From Gnetum montanum (lineage: Eukaryota > Streptophyta > Gnetopsida > Gnetales > Gnetaceae), in contig MNCI01033362.1 in assembly GCA_015680685.1 (NCBI GenBank), forward strand, positions 3,195-27,432: a DNA stretch of 24,238 nucleotides, given 5' to 3'. Below are positions 9,776 to 18,762 of the stretch, piece by piece. The stretch's first letter is position 1, and every line of letters begins with the position of its first letter. The notes below the pieces were generated by a model that saw only the letters and a list, made by a program, of their open reading frames with translations, did no database searches and was not told where the DNA came from. A program made the translations under genes and the position numbers.

Positions 9776-9858
9776 CTAGCATTAAGCATGAGCTATTAGC
9801 AAGATAGCATGAGCTAGTAGTAAAAAAAAAACACTGTGAAATCCATGAAAGCACCTAC
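9776..9858 (-). other. Gene B upstream intron (83 bp, phase 2)
   Basis: Donor GCTAGAGG/GTAGGTGC, acceptor TTAATGCTAG/ATTCAA on the minus strand, with a run of T in between. Joining links RTIYYARG to FKVDEEGLHDEAND in one frame. Confidence 0.65.
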
Positions 9859-10330
9859 CCTCTAGCATAGTAGATAGTTCTAGGTGGGTTTTGCAATAGT
9901 GTGCACACACACAAAGTAACAAAAATGGTGTTGCTCCTATTGTAGCAATTGAACCCTATCATATGCCACATCCTAGATAGGCGTTGAGTGTCCCAAGGGC
10001 CTCTGCCTAAACTACCTACTTCATCACCACCAGTAGTAAGCTCATTGGACATAAAAATTAAGATGTCCTAGTTATTCTTAGGTAGCAATGTCTCTGTGAT
10101 GGCGCTAGCCACCGCCACGGTCAAGTATTACCACATGATCACACTAAACTACTATAGTAGGTACTTTAGGAACTCACAAGCCCCTGGTCAGAACCACATT
10201 GCTTGTTGATCCAGCTACATATCTAGTGTAGGCATGTTGGGAATAGGCTCGCTCATGTAGCATAGGATGCCCACGAGCTCCATGACAATCAATATAGACT
10301 TCAACAACACTTTGCCATCACCAAGAAAGA

Positions 10331-12351
10331 AACAAAGCATTAGTATACATACATAGATGCAAATTTTGACATAAAATTATTAATCTAATTTTAGTAAAGT
10401 TAACATAATATAACATGGATTGGCAAAAATTTTTGATTTTGGACATCAACCAACTTATTTGACATGCCTAGTACTCACTAGGGTACAACACATTTGCATA
10501 GGATTAGCATTTTGTTTCAGAGGTTTAGCATCAATATGTTTTTGTAGGTTTAGCATTGTTGTAGTTTGCATGAGTAGCATTATTACATTTTACAAGTTTA
10601 GCATTATGCGTGATTTATAGAACTTTTGCAAAATTTTTTCTAACTTCGGACAGCGTAGTCTAGAAAAATTGCAAAATTTTTCTAATTTCAGGTTGCCTCA
10701 ATGGAGAGCATAGTCCTGGAAGAGGGTGAAATTTTTCTAACTCTGGGAGCATCCTCATTACGCTTAGAAATGTGGAGAGCATAGTGATAGATTGAAAAAT
10801 TTTCTAACTCCCAACTACGCTTGAAAAAACTAACTTTTGGATAGACACCATTTTGTCAAACACTTGGTGTCAACTGCTACTCTGAGGCATTGGGAGGATA
10901 GCCTTGGCTATGGCTTGTAAGGAGCGAAGCCTTAACTATTTCCCCAATGCTCTCTGTGCACTAGACCCTACCACAGCATTATGCATCACCCCACCACCCC
11001 TTTCACACCACTATTCCCATCACGCCCTTCGCATCATGCCCTATCGCAGCATTGTGTGCCCTACCCATCGCACCCTACATGCCCACTACGCCTGCCGCAT
11101 GCCATACCTATGCCCTACCTCATCCTCCACAACCGCTGCCCCCCTTGTAATTTTTTTCAAAAAGAAGAAGAAGAAAGAATAGAAAATGCACTCTAGTGCT
11201 AAGTGTCCTCATGGCCTTTGTGGCTGTGCAACTGTGCTACAGGGCGCAATAGCCTCTATAGTTCCCTATGGCCCCCAATGCGCTTGACCCTTGCCCATGC
11301 CATGCAAAATATGGAATTTTTTTCAAAAACATAATAAATGATAGGGCAAACCCCTACCATGCCCCCTACCCTACAGTAAGTTGCCCTTGGCTACTAGCCC
11401 TCGTGTCATTGCAACCATGTCAATAGAAAAAAATAATTAAAAAAATATTTTTTGGAACCCTTGTCATGCTGCTTACCTCATGGTAGGCCACCCTTGGCCA
11501 CCACCAAAACCTTGATTCCTATCTTGCCCTACCCACACCATGCTTAAACAAAACCTTTTTTCACAAAAAAATAGAAAAAAATGCAAGGAAACCCCCTGTT
11601 GTGCTGTCTATGCTATGGTCCTTACCTTGTGGCAGCCATTCCCACCGTCGCTGTGTAGCAATACACACCCATGACCCAACAAAAACCCCACTTGCATAAT
11701 CATAAACTCTTAATCACCTCAAAACCCTCCCCAATGAACATGCCTTTCTTGCTGCCACACTTTGCTGAAATGGTAGTAGTGGTGGTGGTCATTGCCATGG
11801 CAAGGCACACCAACAATTTCTACCCCAAAAACTATGAAAAGTATAGAAAAGCAAAATGACAAAAAAACAAGCAAAGGGGAGAGCATAGTTGGGGTACTTG
11901 GCAAACGCCGATGGCATCCTCTCTTCCATGCATGCCTGTAGTAGGTAGCCTAATGCTCGTTTCCTCTCATCCATGTTTGCCAGTCCTAGGTGTAGGCATC
12001 CACTTTGGCATGTCATCTTACTGCAACTATGCTCTCCATTAGCAGCGTGAAACAGAGACAATGTCAAGAATACACTATGAATTTTGCATTTGAATGTTTG
12101 AAAATGATAACTTACCCATGGTAAAATGTGCCTATATATCCTCCTGGGATGATTTAATGATCGACCAACCTAAGACTATGCTCCACACTTAGCCAAAATT
12201 TTCAACTTTTGAGTGAGAGTGTAGTTGGGTGAGAGCATAGTCACTCACACTTAGCCAAAATTTCCAATTTTTCATCATCCAGTGAATGCTCAAGTTGATT
12301 TCACTTCCTGAGCACATCCAGACTTTCCCAGAATGACACGTCTAATGCATC
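10331..12351. other. Region upstream of gene B, no gene recognised
   Basis: From 10380 to 10860 it is AT-rich with repeats of AAAATTTTTCTAACT. From 10930 to 11700 the plus strand is C-rich with runs of words such as CATGCCCTACC and short A tracts. The 60-90 codon frames here are His/Pro/Cys-rich low complexity, which I do not regard as genes. It could hold the promoter and early exons of gene B; a TATATA (12132-12139) is the only TATA-like site noted. Confidence 0.4.
10704..12241. repeat. Dispersed GAGAGCATAGT motif, both orientations
   Basis: GAGAGCATAGT occurs at 10704, 10775, 11879 and 12231 on the plus strand and as its complement at about 12027. A one-step variant (GACTATGCTCC, minus) lies at 12174. 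Several copies sit next to AAAATTTT(T)C(C)AAC words. The spacing is irregular. Confidence 0.6.
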
Positions 12352-12413
12352 CATAGTTTGCTAAGACTTAAAACTAGCACAAATGACCTATCGAGGCCTA
12401 AAACTAGTGCACA
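12352..12413 (+). repeat. Two array units just upstream of the RT exon
   Basis: AAGACTTAAAACTAGCACAA followed by CGAGGCCTAAAACTAGTGCA repeats the TTAAACTAGCA core of the other arrays. With 6205-6460, units of one array family lie on both sides of gene B. Confidence 0.65.
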
Positions 12414-12519
12414 CATGCTTATCCTTCTTTATAGCCCCTATTGCATACTTAGGCAAATTTTCATCACATTTCTTTTATTCATTTGTGCACATTAACTTGG
12501 ATAAGATAGGTGCCACTTA

Positions 12520-12543
12520 ATGTTTTTCTTATTTGTTATGTAG
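12520..12543 (+). promoter_or_regulatory. Candidate 3' splice site before the RT coding region
   Basis: TTTTTCTTATTTGTTATGTAG lies immediately before reading starts with ATGACATGGCCATGCCTG. It has a pyrimidine-rich tract, no internal AG and a final TAG. Ogre elements of the Tat lineage are known to splice out an intron between protease and RT, which this would match. A tentative donor is CACTAG/GTTAGA at 5862. Confidence 0.4.
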
Positions 12544-15500
12544 GAATATGACATGGCCATGCCTGAGTTGCTTCTTTCAGCTCTGGTCCTCATGGGAGCT
12601 CATGGTGACATCAAGTGATGCATTGACCCACATTGCCTAGACCTTGAGCCTACAACTTACAACAAATACATAGCATCCATAGAGGCATTGCTAGACTGGC
12701 TTGACTATCTAGTTAAGGCTCTTGATCTAGAGGCAGGGGATGTCATAGAGCATCCCCTTGTTGAGATTCCTATGGCTACACCTAATGGTGAGGTGAAAAT
12801 GCTAAAACTGAGCTCATCGCTAGATTCCCAACATGTCCAAGACATCACTAAGGTGCTAAACGATAACATCAAGGCCTTCGCATAGTCATATGAAGACATG
12901 CTAGGCCTAGACCCTTAGCTAGTCTAGCATAATAGCATTCTCAATCCCTGCATTAAACTAGTAAAACATAAGGCTCGCAAGGTTAGGCTTGAGGTGGCGT
13001 TGGCCATCCATGTTGAAATCACTAAGGTTTACAAAGCTGGTTTCATCCAGGCCTTTACTATGTAGATTAGGTCTTCAACATTGTAGTTGTGTCCATGAAA
13101 ATAGAAGTATATGCATTTGCATAGACTTCTAAAACTTGAACAAGATAACCATCAAAGATGACTTTCTATTGCTCAGTATTAATCAACTGATCGATACCAT
13201 GGCTGGAAATGCCTTGTTATCCTTCATGGATGGATTCTTGGGCTACAACCAAATTAGGATCAACCCTAAGCACTAACTCAACACAACCTTCATGACCCCC
13301 TAGGGTACGTTTTGCTATACCATAATGCCCTTTGGGCTCAAGAATGTAGGAGCAATGTCTTAACACACAATGACATGCATTTTTAGTGGTTACATGCAAA
13401 GCTTGCTCAATGATTACATCGATGACATTGAAGTTAAGTCCAAAGTAGCTCACAACCATGTAAATGATCTAGATAGAGTACTGAAAGATTGCTTAAAACA
13501 TGATCTTAGGTTGAACTCCAAGAAGTGTTTTTTCAGCGTTAGAATAGGCCAGATGCTTGATTTTGTAGTGTCCAAAGTAGGAATACGCAGAAACCCCGAC
13601 AAGGTTAAGCCCATAACCAACTTAGCACCCCTAGCCAAGCTTAAGGAGCTACGAGGGTTACAAGGTAGATTGCAATTCATACATAGGTTTATCGTATGCT
13701 TAATTGACAAGTTATAGCCAATGCAAAATTTGCTCAAAAATGGAACCCGCTTCGAGTGGACAACTTAAGGCCAATAAGCATTTGATAATCTTAAGTAAGA
13801 GTTGGCACAACTTCCTATGGTTCACCGTCTACAAGGAGATAAATCCTTTTACAACTACCTTGCCACTTTTGACATGTCCATCGCTTCTTTGCTTTGCCAA
13901 AAGCAAGAGCACGACATAGAGGTCCTAGTTTACTACCTAAGCCACGCATTAGTAACCCATGAAGCAAAATACAACAATGTGGAAAAGCATTGCCTAGCGT
14001 TAGACTTTTCATTGAAGAAGTGGAGGCATTATCTTTTCTATAGTCAAGTCAACGTCATTTGCAAAAATAATGTACTCTGACCAATCACAATGAACATCTG
14101 CAAAAGCATTCATATTACATGATAGATAGCAATAACAATAGAGTTTGACCTACACTATGTTGTGCAAGCCTCGACAAAAGGTCAAGCTATAGCTGCACAA
14201 CTCATGGCTTCAGCTGTAAATAACCAAGCACCTTAGTAGCATTTTGCATTCCATTGCATATTGTTTTGCATATCATTTTGCATTCCATTGTACTAACAAT
14301 GTGGTGTAATACGAAGGTCTCCTCCAAGGTATCCTTGTAGCATGTGACCTAGGAATCCAACACCTAGTGATCTGAGGCAACTTACAATTAGTGGTTAACC
14401 AGGTGATAGAGGTTTACACTTGCAAGGCCCAACATCTATAGCCTTACTATGACCTAGGAAAGCACTTGCTTAAATAGTTTGCAACTACCAATTTCAAATA
14501 CATTCCCTGAAATGAGAATGCCATAGGTGACGTACTAGCAACATTAGCCTTAAGCATCACACCAGACATGTTCCACGCATTGCCCACCTTGGTGGTGGAT
14601 TGCACTGTGCCTATCATGCAAATCATAAATGTTGCATCCATAGCCACAATAAGCACAAATCATGCAGGTATGACGACATTAAGGTGTACCTTCTATAGGG
14701 TGAGCCTTTGCAATGCTTAACAACCACTCAAAAAGATATAGTCCATAAATGATTGTGGCAATATGTCATCGTGGTTGATAACATGTTATGCCATAGATCC
14801 TACGATGGCATACTGGTAACCTATGTAAGCGATAGCCAAGTGCAAATGATGGTTAAACAAGTCCATGATGGACTATGTGGAGGTCATATAGCACCAAGGG
14901 CAATGGCAATGAAAATCAGATGATTAGGCTATTATTGGCCTTACATGGAGCGTGATTGCATCTCAAAGGTCAAAATGTGCAACATGTATCAATGACATGG
15001 CAACTTAATGCATGTGCCACTAACTAAATTGCATACAATGTAGATCATGTGGCCATTTCAACGTTGGGGCTTGGACATCATTGGACCTATAACACCTAAG
15101 TCCTCCATAGGGCATAGCTTCATAATAACCACAACTGAATATTTCACCAAGTTGGTTGAGACTATTCCCCTTAGGAAGATGACATCACAACAAGTTTGCA
15201 AATTTGTGCTTGATAACATAGTGACCCATTTTGGCTTACCCATGACCATAGTGGTAGACAACAGGTCACAATTTAGTAGTGCCAAAACTAAAGCCTTTTG
15301 TGAGTGCTTTGATATTAAACACTCCTTTTTGTCTCCATACTACCCTTAGGCAAATGGCCAAGTGGAGGCCCCTAACAAAGTCATCATCAACCTTCTAAAG
15401 AAGATGCTAAGTAATAGCAAACAACAATGGCATCAACAATTAGTCTATGAACTTTGGGCCTAGCACACAAGACGATGAATAGTAATAGGTAAGATCACTT

Positions 15501-15907
15501 ATAGTCTTGTCTATGGGTCTGAAGCAATCTTGCCCCTTGAATTACATGTTCCATTGCTCTAGGTGATCCTCTCGAACTTTATTGATGAAGCTTAGAACAA
15601 TGAGTTGAGGACTGTAGACCTCATCTTAATAGAGGAGGAGCACATGCACATGCTTGATCACATTGAATGGTACCAAGAAAAGTAATGGCAGAAGCACCAT
15701 CACAACTAGCATCAATGCTTAATCAAGAAAGGAAACTTAGTCTTCAAGGCCATTCATGAACCTGCGGACAAGTTCTCAACCAACTAGGAAGGGCCTTTCG
15801 TGGTCACTAAGGCCTATGACAATGGAGCCTTCAAGCTTGCTGATCAAGATGATAATGAGTTTGCCAATTTAGTGAACCATTTGTATTTGAAGCCTTAGTA
15901 TGCCTAG
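12544..15907 (+). pseudogene. pol: Decayed Tat-lineage pol of element B: RT, RNase H, partial second RNase H, integrase
   Basis: Domains follow the Tat order. A pre-RT segment (12688-12885) is followed by RT with SFMDGFLGYNQIR, MPFGLKN and the catalytic box as YIDDIEV (about 13415). Ty3-type RNase H follows near 13800-14080 (VYYLSHALVTHEAKYNNVEK). The second, archaeal-type RNase H is present only from its middle (YEGLLQGILVACDLGIQH, about 14310 on); the part with the first catalytic Asp is gone. Integrase keeps HDGLCGGH, but the CxxC has become CNMY. The D, D and E of the core remain, while TDNG is changed to VDNR. It ends YLKP, stop, YA, stop, aligned with the end of element A pol. Many stops (for example Trp to TAG at 12883 and 15785) plus frameshifts kill it. 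It copied RNA to DNA and inserted it when intact. Confidence 0.9.
14240..14290 (+). repeat. 17-bp perfect direct repeat inside the second RNase H
   Basis: CATTTTGCATTCCATTG at 14240-14256 recurs at 14274-14290, separated by 17 bp (CATATTGTTTTGCATAT). It sits exactly where the N-terminal part of the archaeal-type RNase H is missing, between QLMASAVNNQAP and the CTNNV motif. Confidence 0.85.
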
Positions 15908-15946
15908 CATGTAGTGTTAGACATCAACAAAGCAAAGTAAGCATAA

Positions 15947-16289
15947 GTCTACTATGACTATAAACTAGCATAGAGAGTTCACTATGACTATAAACTAGCA
16001 CAAATAGTTTGCTATGACTATAAACTAGCGTAATTCATCCACTATGATGTTAAATTGGCACAGAAAAAACACCTATCTGCCACGACATTAAATTGGCATA
16101 GCATTTGTCCTTGGGTCATGACATTAAACTAGCATAATAACTCATTTGCTACAATGTTAAACTAGCATGCAGTAGTCTACTAGGACTATAAATTGATGCA
16201 ACTCATCCACTATGATGTTAAACTAGCATACAACAGTCTACTAGGACTATAAACTGGCACACTACAGTCTACCAAAATCTTAAATTAGG
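15947..16289 (+). repeat. Short tandem array after pol (element B), about 11 units
   Basis: Units with core ATGACTATAAACTAGCA or variants (GATGTTAAACTAGCA, GACATTAAATTGGCA) repeat every 28-36 bp, starting 40 bp after the last pol stop. They correspond to the element A array with C-to-T and G-to-A changes, and unit order is kept (see findings). Confidence 0.85.
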
Positions 16290-16321
16290 TTTGCCATTAG
16301 TCATGCATGGTTCTATGAGCA

Positions 16322-16882
16322 AGTTAGGGAGAATAATTTTAACTCCCCCCTCCCCTCCACTCTTCTACACCACATGGGCAGGGATACCATAGTCCCAAAA
16401 TGAAGCTCCTGTAATTGATGCCATCTTGGAGCACTTGTAGCATCATGTCTCCATGCCATTTTGCTAGGTTTTCAAACACTTGCCATTGGATTGGCCTTTG
16501 GAGCACTTGCAGCATTATGGCCCCCCACCATTTTGCTAGTTTTTTGAGCACTTGTCACTGTTCTAGCCTTTAGAGAACTTGTAGCATTATGGCCCCCTAC
16601 CATTTTGATGGTTTTTTGAGCACTTGCCATCACCTCGACCTTTGGAGCATTTATAGAATCACTGTTCCTAGACATTTTTTTGGCTTTTAGAACTCTTGAA
16701 ACTGGCGCAACCTTTGTAGCATTTGTAGCATTATCATCCCTAGGCATTTTGCTGGTTCTTTAAACACTTGCCATCGGTTCAACCTTTGGAGCATTTGTAG
16801 CATTATCAAGCCCAAGAATTTTGCTGGTTTTCTGAAAACTTGCCTTTGGTTCAGCCTTTGGAGCACCCACAACATCCTTGCC
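16322..16882 (-). repeat. 72-bp tandem repeat reading as a 24-residue protein repeat on the minus strand
   Basis: Read on the minus strand, about six units begin near 16831, 16759, 16687, 16615, 16543 and 16471, exactly 24 codons apart. They follow the pattern KTSK-M/I-x-G-x-x-NAT-x-APK-x-x-PMASV-Q. Two Q positions are TAA/TAG-type stops. Another frame of the same strand is also open (LQRLNQRQVF) because 72 is divisible by three. It lies antisense to and downstream of element B pol, so it may be the C-terminal part of an antisense gene. The unit is low in complexity and no family is recognised. Confidence 0.65.
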
Positions 16883-17340
16883 CATGAAATTTTATTTGCA
16901 TCATGTATTTTATGATTTTCTTGTCTTCTCAGAGTTGTATTTTTAGGATGATGCCCCAAGGCAGTCATGCAAAGGTGCATCTTATTGCGGTGGCAAGTCA
17001 TCACATGGCTTTGAGATGCATGATTGGACTAGCTAAGCCTCTTAAGAATGCACATCCCTAATGCCTTGTTATAGCCTACCTACATCCATCCCTATGATTC
17101 CATACCATTGCATTCCTCCACATAGTCAAAATTACAAACCCCTTTGATGCTCATGTGTTGTGACCAGATGGCACCCTTTGCAAGCCAAATTGTAGAACCC
17201 AAGGTGAACATAACATAAGTTGTCATAAGGTGAGTCTCTGTTGGCTGGTCAAAGCCTAGGTAGATGTAACACAAGTCATCTTGGGGAGGAAACACTTATT
17301 CCACAGATGTGACATGATTTTGCAAGCATCAGAGTAAATC
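16883..17340. other. Spacer, no gene recognised
   Basis: A minus-strand frame of 67 codons (17295-17092) contains two similar segments (CYIYLGFDQ and VMFTLGSTI), reflecting a short direct repeat in the DNA. It has no recognisable domain and clear flanking stops. Possibly more decayed antisense coding sequence. Confidence 0.35.
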
Positions 17341-17370
17341 CCATCAAGTGGCACACAGTCCACTTGATGG
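17341..17370. repeat. Perfect 11-bp inverted repeat with 8-nt loop
   Basis: CCATCAAGTGG (17341-17351), loop CACACAGT, CCACTTGATGG (17360-17370). There are no mismatches. It lies about 60 bp before the purine tract of element B. Confidence 0.9.
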
Positions 17371-17430
17371 AAGGTATCATGCAGTTAGCATTTAGTAAAG
17401 CATAGAATCCAAAGAAGGTTCACCCTATAG

Positions 17431-17498
17431 CAAAAAGTAAAAACAAGAAAAAAAAGTAAAAAGAAAAGAAAAAACAAAGAGCAAAGGGGGAAAAGCAT
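17431..17498 (+). other. Putative polypurine tract of element B
   Basis: A long A/G-rich run (AGAAAAGAAAAAACAAAGAG, then CAAAGGGGGAAAAGCA) ends just before TGTTCCCAAACAAATC. A purine tract ending in G followed by TG is the expected plus-strand priming site and LTR start, and it is correctly placed downstream of pol, the array and antisense sequence. Confidence 0.5.
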
Positions 17499-18365
17499 GT
17501 TCCCAAACAAATCAAAAGAGCTACAATTTTAGAACTGGTCAAGCCCTGAATCCACCTTGACTTTTTCATGAGTACTTCGATGAGAGGTCAACGTTTTTAG
17601 AGGTAAGCCACCTTGGTGCCATGATCATTGTTAGCCATGCTAACTACACATCCTACATCATAACACCTTATTTACACCTTATCTTCCTTGTTATCCTTAG
17701 CATACTAATTACACCTATTACTTCCAGCATACCGCTATTCTCAACAATCTTAAGCATGATGCAACAACATCTGATTAGGTACTAAAGAGCGATGTCAATG
17801 CCAAGCCTACTGATGAGTGGCGAGGTATCCCTACACTCAACCATACAAATACGAGTGTTACATGCATGATCTGGTCGAACTCTACAGATGGACTAGTTGT
17901 GGCATCTAGACAATTAGCCTTAGGTCGTAGTTCGCTATCTTCCCACCTAGACTAGTATTATCTTTATCACATATGGTTTAGTCCAGAGTGAGGTGTATGA
18001 TGTTGTTTCTAATCTAATGCTACTCCTGAAGGCAATGGAAAGTAATATTAACTAATCTAGGAGAGAGGGGATAAGAGAATGTAAACTAGCCTAAGTGCGA
18101 TGAGCATCCATTCCTTGATTATCCGTACACATCTTGAACTTCATGCACAACTACTACTGGGATTACCAAGCGTAGATCCTAGGTATGCTATTGGGTTACC
18201 AAGTAGTCACACTTAAATGCTCGTAATCAAGTCGTATTCATTCCATGTTTTAACATGAGTTTAAGGGAGAGAGGGATTAACTAGGAAAGCAGTAAATAAC
18301 AATAAAAATTAAATAATTAATTAATTAAACTAAGTGAATGCTGTAATGATGAAGTAATCTTGATC

Positions 18366-18371
18366 TTTATT
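18366..18371 (-). terminator. Candidate poly(A) signal AATAAA
   Basis: AATAAAGATCAAGATTACTT on the minus strand, 173 bp downstream of the minus-strand TATA box at 18544 and about 390 bp downstream of the stop of gene C. It could serve either an LTR transcript or gene C. Confidence 0.4.
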
Positions 18372-18543
18372 TTCGATCATATGCGTGTCCAAGTACGTCA
18401 CACTCGAATAAGGATGCCATACAATTACAATCACCACACTATGGGCATACACTGGAAAATAATTCTAACTCTAAGAAGGAAAAACTACAAGAGTTTGGCT
18501 AAGGGACTAAAAACTAGATGCCTAAAGTCATCTGTCTACCTCT

Positions 18544-18590
18544 TATTTATAGATGAGGAGAAAGGCTTCGATATCGCATATGCAATATCG
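18544..18590 (-). promoter_or_regulatory. Minus-strand TATA box with GATATC-type palindrome upstream
   Basis: CTATAAATAAG (TATA at 18551-18544) is preceded at 18590-18569 by a near-palindromic CGATATTGCATATGCGATAT. The same arrangement is found at 22019-22136. Confidence 0.55.
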
Positions 18591-18762
18591 TGACTGGCAT
18601 ATCGCACAACTGAATGAAAACTTGTCCTTTAGTTACATTGATTACACAGTGGATAGGTATGGGATTATTAGTTGGGAAAATGGGATTATGCCATTGTGTG
18701 GAATGAAAACAAAACAAAGGCACAACACACAGAATGTTCTACATCTACAAAAATTTTGGAAC

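Larger units (their letters stand above)
6689..10330 (-). pseudogene. Gene B: decayed multi-exon gene antisense to element B pol, coiled-coil-like C-terminus
   Basis: At least six exons can be followed from about 10330 down to the TGA at 6691-6689. Exon pieces join in frame across canonical GT-AG introns of 83-117 bp (phases 2, 1, 1, 1, 0 where resolved). Upstream parts contain VMELVGILCYMSEPIPNMPT, then RGPWDTQRLSRMWHMIGFN, then FKVDEEGLHDEANDLALTY. The middle has FKAYAQRLQ joined to VETEERTARAAAKVVAKE. The last large exon (6869-7692) is charged and heptad-like (KMHEL, IKDLQS, KNEVMQEVIKQH). The protein ends EKEPPAPPSATS. I recognise no domain. In-frame stops are mostly TAG/TGA at positions expected to be Trp, Gln or Arg, typical of cytosine deamination. 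Some Tat elements (maize Grande) carry an antisense gene, the closest precedent; a captured host gene is the alternative. The N-terminal limit is uncertain. Confidence 0.65.
17499..18762. mobile_element. LTR-like region of unclear orientation
   Basis: It begins TGTTCCCAAACAAATC after the plus-strand purine tract, suggesting a plus-strand LTR. Yet the best promoter and poly(A) signals inside (TATAAATA at 18551-18544, AATAAA at 18371-18366, 173 bp apart) read on the minus strand, the usual distance and order of an R region. There is no protein-like frame. Two LTRs of opposite polarity abutting or overlapping, or a chance purine tract, would explain it. Confidence 0.4.

Noticed and set aside
10904-11196. 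Overlapping His/Pro/Cys-rich frames.
   Set aside because: Two frames of the same strand are open at once because the DNA is a C-rich simple-sequence stretch; neither resembles a protein.
18541-18553. Plus-strand TATA box (TTATTTATAG).
   Set aside because: The complementary reading TATAAATA is the consensus form, and the palindrome upstream and AATAAA downstream fit the minus strand; plus-strand use cannot be fully excluded.
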